A DNA stretch of 64,000 nt, from positions 1 to 64,000 of the forward strand of contig CAMVCZ010000013.1 of the NCBI GenBank assembly GCA_947166105.1, written 5' to 3'. A program made the position numbers and the translations under genes. The notes beneath the pieces were generated by a model that was not told the DNA's origin, made no database searches, and saw nothing but the letters and a program-made list of their open reading frames with translations. This DNA comes from an uncultured Bacteroidales bacterium. Lineage in GTDB: Bacteria; Bacteroidota; Bacteroidia; Bacteroidales; F082. Within the stretch, counting starts at the first letter, position 1. The number at the start of each line of letters is the position of its first letter. Shown piece after piece: positions 39,101 through 48,500 of this stretch.

Positions 39101-40779
39101 GCGACATCATCGCAATGAACGCCCTCTATCGCCCCGGACCGATGGACAACATTCCCGACTTCATCGCCCGCAAGCAAGGCCGACAACAAATCACATACGA
39201 CTTTGATTGCATGGAGAAGTACCTAAAGGACACCTATGGCATTTGCGTGTATCAGGAGCAGGTGATGTTGCTTTCGCGCGAGTTGGCCGACTTTACGAGA
39301 GGTGAATCTGACACTTTGCGTAAAGCAATGGGTAAGAAGCAGTTGGCCAAGATGGAGGAGCTTTACGGCAAGTTCATGAAACAAGGTGTGGCCAAGTTGA
39401 CCAAAACCGAAAACCTGCCCGAAGACGAGGTGAAAAAACGCCTCGAAAAGATTTGGGAGGAGTGGAAAAAGTTTGCTTCCTATGCTTTCAACAAGTCGCA
39501 CGCGGCCTGCTATTCGTGGGTGTCGTACCAAACGGCCTACCTGAAGGCACACTATCCGGCAGAGTTCATGGCGGCGGTCTTGAACAACGAATTGGGCGAC
39601 ATCAAGAAGGTGAACTTCATGACCGAGGAGTGCAAACGCATGAAAATCGCGGTGTTAGGCCCCGATGTGAACGAGTCGGAATACACGTTTTCGGTCAACG
39701 AAAAGGGCGAAATCCGTTACGGCATGGGCGGCATCAAGAATGTGGGCGAGGCGGTTGTGTCGGGTATTGTTGCCGAGCGCGAAGCCAATGGCAAGTTCAA
39801 GGACTTCGGCGACTTTTTGATGCGTATTGCAGACAAAGCCTTTAATGTCAGGGCGTTGGAGAGTATGGGCATGGCGGGCTGTTTTGACAGTTTCAAGGGC
39901 TTCCATCGTGCCATGCTGTTCAACATTGCACCCAACGAGTCCTCGCCTTTCTCCGAAAAGGCTTTGCGCATGGTGGCTTCCTACAACGAGCGCAAGAACT
40001 CATCCCAAATGGATCTCTTTGGTTTTGGCGGCGACGAAGGTGGGGCAGAGGAGGCTTTCTCCATGCCGCTGCCCGACTGCGAGCCGTGGTCGAAAATGAA
40101 GGAGCTGGAGATGGAAAAGGAGGCTTTAGGCTTCTATATTTCCTCGCACCCGATGGAGGTTTATCACCTGCCGCTGAAATATTTCGCCAATTGTGACGTG
40201 GAAGGCCTGAAAAACGCCATGAACGATGTGGAGAAAAACCTCAGAAGAGCGGTGCGCCTTGGCGGACAAATCACTCGTGCTGAGGAGTTTACAGCGAAAA
40301 ACGGCAATCCATACGGGCGTTTCACCATCGAAGACCAGAGCGGCGCGTTGCAGTTTGCCTTGTTCAAGGAGAACTACCTGAATTGCCGAAACTTATTGAC
40401 AGTCAACTCGTTTGTGATGCTTTATGGCACTTTGGACAGACCCTTCCCGCGTCCTGGCCAAGACCCCAACGCGGCTCCTACGACGCTTGAGGTGCGTTTC
40501 ACCGAAGTCCGTTTGCTGGATTCGCTGTTGGAAAGCACTTCAAAGACGGTTTACCTTACGCTCAATGTGGCTGAAATGAGCCAGACCGAGATGGAGGAAT
40601 TTGTTAAGATGATAAAGCAAAATGTTGGAAAACAGAACTATAAGATTCATCTTGTCGACCCGTTAGGCAAAAAGTCCTGCAACATGACCCCTGTAAAAGG
40701 CTCGATTAATGCTCAGGAGGTTCTGCCGTTGTTGGAGAAAGCCCCATTCTCGAATTTTGTGGAGTTTGATTTGCGGTAA
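36148..40779 (+). CDS. dnaE: DNA polymerase III alpha subunit with fused N-terminal 3'-5' exonuclease
   Basis: The 1543-residue product has a DnaQ-like exonuclease (about 1-195): Asp6-Thr-Glu8 in VFDTETTGLP, VGHNIKFDLNVL and HNASADVEATARVF. A PHP domain follows from about residue 248 (THLHVHSHYSMLDG), then the polymerase core with catalytic Asp motif PDIDVDFDDDGRERV (about 737), GPGRGSAAGSVVAYC and helix-hairpin-helix and OB-fold regions (RFTIEDQSGALQFALF near 1390). A proofreading domain joined to a DnaE-type polymerase is less common than the separate DnaQ of proteobacteria. It is the replicative polymerase. Confidence 0.95.
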   Translation: MFLVFDTETTGLPKIDNAPLTDFDNWPRMVQLAWQVHDDQGRFVENHNYLVHPEGFEIPIAAKMVHGISTEHAMKHGKPLNEVLDIFMQSAAKAKYLVGHNIKFDLNVLGCEFLRSGRENPLRRWQIIDTCTEKTADFCQLPGGKNGKFKFPKLEEIHQILFGEKFDSAHNASADVEATARVFLELVRRGVIDENDLRVDSQFIADFKAANPDVIQPAGIKVEANFDDEEVEEESVPEIGNYIPQHFTHLHVHSHYSMLDGMSKVPDLVEKCKKYGMYSLALTDHGNMFGIKDFADTVNKENGKVKDAIKEQQAIIAKPESTEEEKIAAQEQIEKLNKQFFKPIYGIETYCAPVSIDKRDGRQDRGWHLILLAKNKQGYHSLCKLSSIAYTDGFYYNPRIDHSLLEQYHDGVICSSACLAGEVPQKIMNGDIKGAEESIEWFKSLFGEDYYLEVQRHKTDKPGGDTEVYERQKEVNKIIFGLAKKHNVKVIATNDVHFVEEEHGEAHDRLICLSTGKDLDDPTRMHYTKQEWLKTPAEMGRIFSDHPEVLENTQEIVDKVENYSIDSDPIMPVFPIPEDFGTEEEYRQKYTEEDLFNEFTRDEHGNAVLSQEEAEKKVKKLGGYNRLYRIKLEADYLAKLTWDGAHQRYGENLTEEQIERIKFELHVMKTMGFPGYFLIVSDYIRAAREELGVSVGPGRGSAAGSVVAYCLKITDLDPLKYDLLFERFLNPDRISLPDIDVDFDDDGRERVLDWVTKKYGKEKVAHIITYGTMAAKSAIADVGRVQKVPLPEVNKIKGYIPDRNFDEAAVKAVEGTLPKKMPKVNLKNCYKYIPELHELLTGKDENISSMLTYAEELEDTNRQIGIHACGVIIGADDLTNVAPVATVEDKLTKNKVVVTQYDGHVIETVGLIKMDFLGLKTLTLIKDALRNIKKTRGIEIDIDHIPIDDKETYELYSAGNTIGTFQFESPGMQKYLRELQPSVIGDIIAMNALYRPGPMDNIPDFIARKQGRQQITYDFDCMEKYLKDTYGICVYQEQVMLLSRELADFTRGESDTLRKAMGKKQLAKMEELYGKFMKQGVAKLTKTENLPEDEVKKRLEKIWEEWKKFASYAFNKSHAACYSWVSYQTAYLKAHYPAEFMAAVLNNELGDIKKVNFMTEECKRMKIAVLGPDVNESEYTFSVNEKGEIRYGMGGIKNVGEAVVSGIVAEREANGKFKDFGDFLMRIADKAFNVRALESMGMAGCFDSFKGFHRAMLFNIAPNESSPFSEKALRMVASYNERKNSSQMDLFGFGGDEGGAEEAFSMPLPDCEPWSKMKELEMEKEALGFYISSHPMEVYHLPLKYFANCDVEGLKNAMNDVEKNLRRAVRLGGQITRAEEFTAKNGNPYGRFTIEDQSGALQFALFKENYLNCRNLLTVNSFVMLYGTLDRPFPRPGQDPNAAPTTLEVRFTEVRLLDSLLESTSKTVYLTLNVAEMSQTEMEEFVKMIKQNVGKQNYKIHLVDPLGKKSCNMTPVKGSINAQEVLPLLEKAPFSNFVEFDLR

Positions 40780-40800
40780 TCGGAAAAATTTGTATCTTTG
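40770..40800 (+). promoter_or_regulatory. Promoter of the MNT-HEPN pair
   Basis: TTTG (40770-40773), 19 bp, TATCTTTG (40793-40800). The -33 element lies inside the last codons of dnaE. Confidence 0.7.
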
Positions 40801-40822
40801 CAAAACGGAAAAAACTTGCGTT

Positions 40823-41137
40823 ATGGATAAAGGTCAGATATTGGAGAGAATCAAGCAGTTGGCAATGGCCGTGTTGCCCCAAGGCAGTTCGCTTTGGCTA
40901 TATGGCTCCCGCGCCCGTGGCGATGAAAGCCAAAACAGTGACTGGGATTTGCTTATCTTGATCGACAAGTCAAAAATCACTTCCGAAGACTACGATTTGG
41001 CTTATTTTTTCCGTGAATTGGGTTGGGAATTGAACGCTGAAATCAGTCCGCATATCTATTCCAAAAAGCAATGGCAAGGGTGGAGCTTCCTTCCTTATTA
41101 CAAGAATGTTGAACAGGATAAAATCGTATTGGTATGA
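40823..41137 (+). CDS. MNT-type nucleotidyltransferase (antitoxin-like)
   Basis: From the ATG at 40823 the product is 104 residues. It has the minimal nucleotidyltransferase signature GS-X10-DxD: Gly28-Ser29, then Asp40-Trp-Asp42 (LYGSRARGDE ... SDWDLLIL). In MNT-HEPN (MntA-HepT type) pairs this protein adds AMP groups to its HEPN partner and blocks its RNase activity. It overlaps the HEPN gene by 4 bp (ATGA) and has its own promoter. It could have another nucleotide-transfer role. Confidence 0.88.
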   Translation: MDKGQILERIKQLAMAVLPQGSSLWLYGSRARGDESQNSDWDLLILIDKSKITSEDYDLAYFFRELGWELNAEISPHIYSKKQWQGWSFLPYYKNVEQDKIVLV

Positions 41138-41532
41138 GTTTGAGCGATGAAGAACGCAAAACGATGGTTCAATTGGAGATGGAGCGAGCCAAACGGACTT
41201 TTCAGGAAGTAGAGATTTTGAAAGAGGCTGGTTTGTGGAACGGCGTTTCAAACAGGTTGTATTATGCTGTTTTTCATGCTATTTCAGCTTTGTTCATTCA
41301 CGATGGGCATCAAGTGCATACACATCACGGCTCTCATGCCTTGTTTGGACAGAATTATATCAAAACTGGCGTGTTGCCTGCCGATTATGGGAAATTGTAC
41401 AATCAATTGCAAACGATGCGCGAACAAAGTGACTATAATTGTGCATTTGAGGCGGATCCAGAGGAATTGAAAGATAAAATTGAACCCGCAAAACAAATGA
41501 TTGAAACGATTTGTAAGATGATTAATGATTGA
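41134..41532 (+). CDS. HEPN-domain protein (putative RNase toxin)
   Basis: The 132-residue, mostly helical product has the HEPN active-site pattern R-X6-H: Arg41 and His48 in NRLYYAVFHAIS. HEPN toxins cut RNA as dimers. It starts inside the stop region of the MNT gene, the standard layout of a toxin-antitoxin pair. Domestic roles of HEPN-MNT pairs (stress or phage response) are known only in some cases. No mobile element markers lie beside the pair. Confidence 0.87.
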   Translation: MSLSDEERKTMVQLEMERAKRTFQEVEILKEAGLWNGVSNRLYYAVFHAISALFIHDGHQVHTHHGSHALFGQNYIKTGVLPADYGKLYNQLQTMREQSDYNCAFEADPEELKDKIEPAKQMIETICKMIND

Positions 41533-41557
41533 TTTTATCGAAATTTTTGTATCTTTG
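41529..41557 (+). promoter_or_regulatory. Promoter of trxA
   Basis: TTG (41529-41531), 18 bp, TATCTTTG (41550-41557). The -33 element overlaps the HEPN stop codon. Confidence 0.65.
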
Positions 41558-41608
41558 CAATCTCATTTATTGAAAATTAGTATCATTATAAACTAAACTA
41601 ACAAGAAA

Positions 41609-41929
41609 ATGGCAGTAATTCAAATGACTGACGACCGTTTTGAAGAAGTCGTCCTGAAATCGGAACTCCCTGTGATGGTGGACTTTGGCGCCACTTGGTG
41701 CGGCCCTTGCAAGAAGGTTGAACCCATCATCGAAGAACTCTCGGAAGAATATGCAGGCAAGGTGATTGCCGTGAAATGCGACGTGGAGGAATGTCCCGGC
41801 ACCGCTGGCAAGTATGGCATTATGAACATCCCCACCGTCCTGTTTTTCAAGGGTGGACAGCCCGTCGACAAGAACGTCGGAGCCGCTCCCAAGAAGGTGT
41901 TTGTGGAGAAATTAGAGAAGTTGTTCTAA
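41609..41929 (+). CDS. trxA: Thioredoxin
   Basis: The 106-residue product is a classic cytosolic thioredoxin with WCGPC (GATWCGPCKK, Cys at about 32 and 35), the cis-proline loop NIPTVLFFKGGQ, and no signal peptide. It reduces protein disulfides with electrons from thioredoxin reductase. A single promoter lies upstream, and a REP-like repeat follows the stop by 4 bp, which may stabilise or end the transcript. Confidence 0.95.
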   Translation: MAVIQMTDDRFEEVVLKSELPVMVDFGATWCGPCKKVEPIIEELSEEYAGKVIAVKCDVEECPGTAGKYGIMNIPTVLFFKGGQPVDKNVGAAPKKVFVEKLEKLF

Positions 41930-41933
41930 AAGG

Positions 41934-41989
41934 TTCGGCCCTTCGACAGGCTCAGGGACCGAGGTCGTTGAGCCTGTCGAAACGCCGAA
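41934..41989. repeat. REP-like inverted repeat, copy 3 (most complete)
   Basis: Perfect 13-bp arms TTCGACAGGCTCA (41942-41954) and TGAGCCTGTCGAA (41969-41981), flanked by an outer pair TTCGGC / GCCGAA (41934-41939, 41984-41989). Confidence 0.85.
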
Positions 41990-42009
41990 ATTAGAAGCAT
42001 TTACATCCT

Positions 42010-42945
42010 TTGGACTTTTCAATCGATAGGAACCGGCTCACGCAGTTCGGCAGCCTTGAGTTTTTGGCACGACAAATCGTGGAGGGATTCATCACGGGTT
42101 TACACAAGAGTCCTTTCCACGGTTTTTCCGTTGAGTTTGCCGAACATCGCCTCTACAACACGGGCGAACCCATCCGTCATATCGACTGGAAACTCTATGG
42201 CCGCACGGAGAAACTCTTCGTGAAACGCTACGAGGAGGAAACCAACCTGCGCTGCCAATTGGTCATCGACCAAAGTTCAAGTATGTGCTTTCCCGTGAGG
42301 CAAAAGGTTGACTTTGAGCATCCTAACAAACTCTTTTTCTCCATTTATGCCGCCGCCTCGCTGATGGAACTGATGCGCCGCCAACGCGATGCCGTAGGCT
42401 TGGACTTGTTTGACGAAACGATTGCCTTCCACGAGCCAGCCAAGTCGTCAATGGTTCACAATAAGTTGATTTATAGTGAATTGGAGAAACTGATTGACGA
42501 TTACGACAAAAACAACCGAAAAACCACATCAACGCCTCAATGCCTGCACCAGATTGCTGAAATGACGCATCGCCGCAGTCTCGTGGTGATTTTCACCGAT
42601 ATGCTTGATGGCCTTGCCGACTACAAGCCGATGTTTGAGGCCTTGGAGCATTTGAAATACAACAAGCACGAAGTCATCTTGTTCCACGTGTTTGACAGCA
42701 ATTTGGAACAAAACTTAGACTTCGAGAACCGCCCGTACCGTTTTGTCGATTTGGAGACGGGCGACACGCTGAAACTCAACCCCATAGAGGTTCAGGAAAC
42801 CTACAAAAAGATAATGACCGAGCGCAAAGAAGCCCTGCTACGCCATTGCTACCAATACCAAATCGATTACGTTGAGGCCGATATTAATAAGGATTATAAT
42901 CAAGTGTTGACGAGTTACTTGATTAAGCGGACGAAATTGCATTAA
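42010..42945 (+). CDS. DUF58 family protein
   Basis: The 311-residue product has the DUF58 core (GFSVEFAEHRLYNTGEPI, HIDWKLYGRTEKLFVKRY) with a von Willebrand A-like fold (LVIDQSSSMCFP, a DxSxS metal site). In many bacteria DUF58 genes sit beside MoxR ATPases and vWA proteins in envelope assembly or maturation clusters; none is next to it here. No ATG fits the expected start, so a TTG at 42010 (MDFSIDRNRL) is used; it lies 20 bp after the REP-like repeat. Function unproven. Confidence 0.85.
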   Translation: MDFSIDRNRLTQFGSLEFLARQIVEGFITGLHKSPFHGFSVEFAEHRLYNTGEPIRHIDWKLYGRTEKLFVKRYEEETNLRCQLVIDQSSSMCFPVRQKVDFEHPNKLFFSIYAAASLMELMRRQRDAVGLDLFDETIAFHEPAKSSMVHNKLIYSELEKLIDDYDKNNRKTTSTPQCLHQIAEMTHRRSLVVIFTDMLDGLADYKPMFEALEHLKYNKHEVILFHVFDSNLEQNLDFENRPYRFVDLETGDTLKLNPIEVQETYKKIMTERKEALLRHCYQYQIDYVEADINKDYNQVLTSYLIKRTKLH

Positions 42946-43009
42946 TTTTTTCCAATAAAGTGTAAGATTTCCCGACTTTCTACGATTATCAAATAGAAAG
43001 AAGCGGAAA

Positions 43010-43507
43010 ATGACCGATCAGGAATTCAGAAACCGGGTGCTGCAATGGCAGCCTTATATGCAGAAGTTGGCGGAACAACTGCTCGACGATGCCGACAACG
43101 CCTCTGATGCCGTACAGGATACCGTGGTCAGTTTGTGGGAGAAACGCAAAGAATGGGACGACTCCGCCGACCTGAAATCGTTGTGGAGCACTGTCGTGAA
43201 ACGCCGCTGCATCGACCAACTTCGGAAACAACGCCCCACGGTTCCCATTGACACGGAAAGCCTGATGCTGACGGAACCTTCGCCCGACGACCTTTCGGAA
43301 GAACGCTACCAATTGGCGCGACAACTCGTTGACCGCCTGCCAAAACGCCAACGCGACGCCATCCTGATGAAATACGAACAAGGGATGAGCAACGCTGAAA
43401 TCGAGCAAGCGACGGGGATGAGCAGCACGCACCTCTACGCGACCCTCTCGCGGGCTTACAAATCACTCAGAAACGCTATCGAACAACATAAAAACGCACA
43501 AAGATGA
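43010..43507 (+). CDS. ECF-type RNA polymerase sigma factor
   Basis: The 165-residue product has sigma region 2 (about 10-75, LLDDADNASDAVQDTVVSLW) and region 4 (about 105-160, LPKRQRDAILMKYEQGMSNA, TGMSSTHLYATLSRAYKSLR). It should direct transcription of a small set of genes in response to an envelope signal. It overlaps the next gene by 4 bp (ATGA), the usual sigma/anti-sigma arrangement, and a two-domain outer-membrane protein completes the operon. No clear self-promoter motif can be read. Confidence 0.92.
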   Translation: MTDQEFRNRVLQWQPYMQKLAEQLLDDADNASDAVQDTVVSLWEKRKEWDDSADLKSLWSTVVKRRCIDQLRKQRPTVPIDTESLMLTEPSPDDLSEERYQLARQLVDRLPKRQRDAILMKYEQGMSNAEIEQATGMSSTHLYATLSRAYKSLRNAIEQHKNAQR

Positions 43508-44190
43508 AAGAAGAAAACGAAATAAACGACGAACTCAGGCAACTGCTTGACGCACTGGAAGAACACGGACGCAATGCCCGCCGGCAAAAGGAACTCGGCG
43601 CATTGTTGGACCGCCTCTCCAAACAAGAATCTGAAAAACAAAGCAGGAAGCCCATCGCGCTTTGGTGGACTTTAGGTGCGGCTGCGGCTTGTCTGGCGGT
43701 TTGGTTGTTGCTGAAACCGACAACAAAGCAAGAACAGATTAGGGAAAAAGAATGGTTTGCGGAGGAGGTTGTTCCTGTCGATACGGCGATTTCCAGATTG
43801 GAAGAAATAACCGTCTTTGAAGAAGCGGTCTTTGCCGAGGAACCGATTGCGGAAGTGAAACCCGTTAAACCGAAAAAGGCCAAAGCCAAAGTGGAGAAAC
43901 CTGCGGAAGAGGCTGAGCCTTTAGAGGAAATGTTGGATACAGCGAAGGTTCATACGGAAAAGCCGACAATTCTCCCTGAAGAGCCATTGGCCGTGCAACA
44001 ACCCAAACGGAGAATCATCCGAAGTGAAAACTTGGTGGGTTATGATAAACGAGGAAAACCGACCGCTGAACCGAAAACCAAGCCTATTTTGGAGGACAAG
44101 ACCATCTTCGGGCAGCCGCAAGATCCCAATATGAAAAACGGTATGTTGGCAATGGAAATCAACCTTGAAAATTTACTAATTAACAATTAA
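43504..44190 (+). CDS. Single-pass membrane protein, probable anti-sigma factor
   Basis: The 228-residue product has a charged cytosolic head (1-55, DELRQLLDALEEHGRNARRQ), one membrane helix (about 58-76, ALWWTLGAAAACLAVWLLL) and a Glu/Lys/Pro-rich periplasmic tail (VKPKKAKAKVEKPAEEAEP). No named anti-sigma domain is recognised. Its role is inferred from the 4-bp overlap with the sigma gene and from topology. It is followed 12 bp later by the barrel-like gene. Confidence 0.65.
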   Translation: MKEENEINDELRQLLDALEEHGRNARRQKELGALLDRLSKQESEKQSRKPIALWWTLGAAAACLAVWLLLKPTTKQEQIREKEWFAEEVVPVDTAISRLEEITVFEEAVFAEEPIAEVKPVKPKKAKAKVEKPAEEAEPLEEMLDTAKVHTEKPTILPEEPLAVQQPKRRIIRSENLVGYDKRGKPTAEPKTKPILEDKTIFGQPQDPNMKNGMLAMEINLENLLINN

Positions 44191-44202
44191 AATTTATACA
44201 AA

Positions 44203-45474
44203 ATGAAACGCATCACCTTACTAATTATGTCGCTTTGCCTGACCAGGTTAGGCATTGCCCAAGAAGAAATCGCAATCGAGCAAACCATCAACCAACCCAT
44301 TGGCTATTTGGAAATTGGCGCAGGATGGGATGTGCGACTTATGAACCGAAACACGGATTCCTACCGCTTTGCTGTAGTTGTCCCCGATAAGTTCGCTGGA
44401 ATCGCCAATGAAACTCGTGTCTGCAACTTTGCTGGCGACACACTGACCATTCTCGAAAACACCATACTGCCTAAAGGCACGGTGGTGGAATTGGAAGGTC
44501 GTCTGGGTTTCAGGAAAATCAATGCTTTTGACAAGTCCACCGTTATGGCAGAGCAAATCGACATTCCCGAAAACGCTGATCCAGTGTACATTGAACTCGG
44601 AGAAAAAGCCGATCTGAGCATCAAAAAGTTGGTTTGCCAAGGCGACCCGCATTTCGAAATGGGAGAACGCAGCCGTTTGAACATCGACACTATTTGCGGA
44701 AGTGGCGACATCCATATTGCTCGGCATAATGCTGAATTTCAATATGGAACAAGCCTGAAAGAAGGAAAAATCCACATTGACATTTATGAAAGGCCGAGTT
44801 GGTATTATGTGAAAGAGAATCCAATCATCATCACAACGAAGTTGGAAGACGGACAGCCTGTTACCACGGAACGCAATCGGATTTGGGACAATTCTTTGTC
44901 CATTAGTCTTGGAGTTGGCTATCGGAATGGACTCAACCCTGTGAATCGCAACAGCCCGTATACCAATTCTGGTGGTCTTGACGTTCCCATCGGCTTGTTG
45001 ACAGGTTTCGTGTTCACCCCGCATCTCAGTTTGACAACAGGTCTGCAACTGAATCTCAACCAACGTTGGATGGATTATCCTGTGAAAATGGGGGAAAATG
45101 GTTTGGAGGTCATAGAAAATCCCGAAATGACCCAACATAACAAACTTGTTTCCACTTATTTATGTATTCCCGCAGAACTGTACTATTATTTTGGAAAGAG
45201 TAAATCCTACGGCATTTCAATGGATGTCAGACTTGGTTACCTGGTTGGTGCTCAACTTATTACACGCTTTCCGAGCATTGGCAATCAAGGTTCCGTTGGT
45301 GAAAATGCTCGCTCTTTGTTCAACCCGTGGAAGCTGGAAGCAGGCATCAGTTTCAATACCAATGTGTTAGGCATCATTCACGGTATTCGGGTCTATACCA
45401 ACCTCTTGCCCGAATACAACAAGGCAGTTACAACGGAAAAGTTCAGGAGCATTGGTGTTGAGATAAAATTCTGA
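44203..45474 (+). CDS. Exported protein with DUF2807-like region and outer-membrane barrel
   Basis: The 423-residue product has a signal peptide (ITLLIMSLCLTRLGIAQ). Residues about 25-215 look like the beta-helical DUF2807 (head of putative autotransporter-like adhesins: CGSGDIHIARHNAEF). Residues about 230-423 show amphipathic strands of an outer-membrane barrel (LSISLGVGYRNGL, SYGISMDVRLGYLVGAQL) and end in KF. Grouping with an ECF sigma factor suggests that it is made in response to, or helps sense, envelope stress. Confidence 0.7.
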   Translation: MKRITLLIMSLCLTRLGIAQEEIAIEQTINQPIGYLEIGAGWDVRLMNRNTDSYRFAVVVPDKFAGIANETRVCNFAGDTLTILENTILPKGTVVELEGRLGFRKINAFDKSTVMAEQIDIPENADPVYIELGEKADLSIKKLVCQGDPHFEMGERSRLNIDTICGSGDIHIARHNAEFQYGTSLKEGKIHIDIYERPSWYYVKENPIIITTKLEDGQPVTTERNRIWDNSLSISLGVGYRNGLNPVNRNSPYTNSGGLDVPIGLLTGFVFTPHLSLTTGLQLNLNQRWMDYPVKMGENGLEVIENPEMTQHNKLVSTYLCIPAELYYYFGKSKSYGISMDVRLGYLVGAQLITRFPSIGNQGSVGENARSLFNPWKLEAGISFNTNVLGIIHGIRVYTNLLPEYNKAVTTEKFRSIGVEIKF

Positions 45475-45496
45475 CAATCAATTCTATGTCGCAGAA

Positions 45497-45533
45497 AAAA
45501 GTCCGAGAGCCACGCTCCCGGACTTTTCTTTTT
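45497..45533. terminator. Bidirectional terminator between converging genes
   Basis: 9-bp stem AAAAGTCCG (45497-45505) / CGGACTTTT (45519-45527) plus GAG/CTC inside, with T-rich tail on the plus strand and A-run on the other. Confidence 0.8.
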
Positions 45534-45551
45534 CCCCGAAAGGAGAAACTT

Positions 45552-48500
45552 TTACTTAACAATGACTTTCACGGAAACCTTGTTCTGATTGTTCTGTAAA
45601 TTGATGACATACAAGCCAGTGGCAAGATTGTGGCCAATGCGTTCGGTGCTGCCAGCGTTGATTTGCTGCTGCATCATCGGCTGGCCGAGAACATTGTAAA
45701 CCGTCATCGTGTAGTGGCTGTTGTCGCCGTTCTCGATGATGAATTCGTTGTCGGAGCTCCAAATCTTCACATTGGTTTCTGCGGATTCCCCAACACCGAC
45801 ATCTGTCAGGTCGATGAAGATGGGTTCATCGAGGCCGTTGGTCGGATTGACGGTGTTGGCATTGGGATACCATTGACCGTTATACTCGGTAGTGCGATAT
45901 TCTTGGTACCAATAGTGCGTTATGTCGTAGACCATAATTTTGTTAATGCCATACTCGTTGTCGTTGGGCAGGATGCCTCCAAACCAGCCGTCCTTGCCAG
46001 CCACCTCTTCCTTGTAGAAGTCAGCGTACTGGTTGATATTGCCAAAATCTACACCTGTGGTCTCGACAATAGTGGCGAATATCGGATGTTCGTTAGGGTT
46101 TTGGTTGATATACATTTGGGCAAAGGTCATCGGGTTCTCATTGCTCTTGACATAAAATGCCGAGCCTTGGTTAGCATCGTGTTCAGTGCCGAAGTTGATT
46201 ACGGTGGCGTAGCGTTGGGTAGTGAGGGTGTGGGCCACCGTGGTTCCATCGTGACCGTCATTGAGGCGGATACGCAGATAAACATAGTTGCCGGGCGTAA
46301 AGCGGGCATTGGCTGTAGGCTCATTGACGAACCAAACATGAGCATCTCCATCCCAACTGGTTGTAAATTCACCGTAGCCGCCTTCGGTAGCTAAACTCGG
46401 GCTGGTGCTGCGGTAGAAGCCATCCAAGTTGGCGTAAATCACATTGCCGGCACCGGCGGTCTCGGGACCGTCGTTTTCGTCAACAAATTGGTTGGTGTAA
46501 CGGTAGGTTGTGTGTGGTTCAAGGTTACCGAGCCATACGTATGTGGCGACAGGTACACGGTTGTTATTGGAACCATTGTTGCCTTGGATATAATACGGCA
46601 AATCGTCCCATAATATGGAAGGATCGTTCTCGTAGTGGACGATACCAGACACATTGACTACTACAGCGGCATAGTTGATGTCGTCATAGTATTCATTAGC
46701 GATGTAAACTCCATCGTATGTATTGGGGGCAAGGCTATCCATCATGCGGACATAGACGGTCGCAGGTAGGTCGGTGCAGGGGAATTCAAGCACTTCTGTA
46801 AACGTTTCATTATCCAAAGAAATCTCGTACCATGAGCAAGAAACTATGTGGATATAGCCTTCGTCTTCGAGGTTGACACCAGATAAGACGTAACTCTGTG
46901 ATTCTGACGGGCCATGACCCACCACATAACTGAAGTCACCAAGGTAATTAGGTGTGGCAATGAGAGTTGGGGTGGGCGAAGTGCTTCCAGAAGCAAGTTT
47001 GATGTCGTCAACCTCCCAACCAGCTGCGTCTTCGTCACTGGTGTATTTGAAGCCAATGTAGCAGTTCGAGCCGCTGAATTCGTCAAGGCTGATGTCGCCC
47101 GATGCAACCCAATTCCAACCACCTTGCGAGAGTTCGCACGGCAAGGGAATCCAAGTTGCACCATCAGGATTTTCGCCGTCGTAATCATTGGAGAAGAACA
47201 CTTCGAGGTCGGGACCGTTATAGTTCTTGGCGGTATTAAAGGTCAGCACCACATCATCGTAACTGTCCAAGTCGAATGCGGGCGAGATGAGCCAGTCAAT
47301 GGTTTGAGGATGGTTGTAGCCGTTGGCGTAGGCGTAATGGTTGCCGCCGTATGAAGCAACGCGCCAGAGTGAGTCGCCCATAGTGCAGCGTTCAGTCCAG
47401 CCCTGCCAAGGCTCCCAGTCGTTTTCCCATTCTTGCCAGAAGATGACGACGATGTCGTTTTGGATGAGGTATCCCGCATTGACAACAGGGCTGTCGTTGT
47501 AACCTTCCTTCGAGGCGTAGGCCCAGATGGAAGCAAACTCTTCAACCGTGATGGCTTCTGTGTACGGAGTCCAAGGACCATTTCCTGAAATGAGGCTGTA
47601 CCAAATGGTGGCTCCCTCTGTAGCACAACTGATGGTCACGTTTTGTGGTTCATAGTATGTGCCTCCCGCAGGGTTGAAAGTCGGGGCAGCCACGGTAGGA
47701 ATGGGCGGTTCGCCGCCTTCGCCTTGCATAAAGATGTCTAAGAAGAAGTTGTACTCGCCATTGGCCATATTGCTGGTGGCGTAGGCTTTCACGATGTTTT
47801 CCGTTTCGGTGACACGCAAGGCAAAGGCACGGTTTTCGGTGGTGGCATTAACGATGTTGAAACCTTGGTAGTTGGGCACCAATGAGCCTTCTTCTGAAAT
47901 GCCGTTGGCAATGGTCCAAAGGGTCTTTTCGCTGTTCATCACGAAGTTGGTGCCGCTGTTGCCGTAGCCAATCGTGTCGCCGTTGGCATTGGTGAAGGTG
48001 TAGCCGTCGGCAGTGATGCCCACCGTCCAATAATAGTTGTCCTCGTCGGCCAAGATATTGGCGGGGATGATTTCGTCAGTGCCACTCATCTCGCTCATGA
48101 ACTCGGTTGTGGCAAGTTTGCCGCTCGATGGGGTGCTTTCGATGGCCAAGTAGGCACCCGTCATTTCGTTGTAGCGCGAAGCCAAAATGACTTTGTTGCC
48201 CGCCGCAAGTTGGGCGACATCCAGGATTCGGACATAATCGCCTCCCGGAACAGGCGGCTCGGTGACGACGCCATTCAAAGTTACGGTGGTTTGATCTGAT
48301 GAAGATGAGTGAATGTTAATAACACCACTATATTGGCCGACTTCCGAACCGTTCATTCTCACATAAACTGGGGTGGGTGGGAGCGTTCCAGCGATGTCAT
48401 CAATGTAGAGCTGCCATGTAAATTCCTCGTTGTCAAAAGAAATTTCAAATTCGTTTTCCATGGATTGAATGATAACGCTACCTGTTGAGCCGCCACCCGG

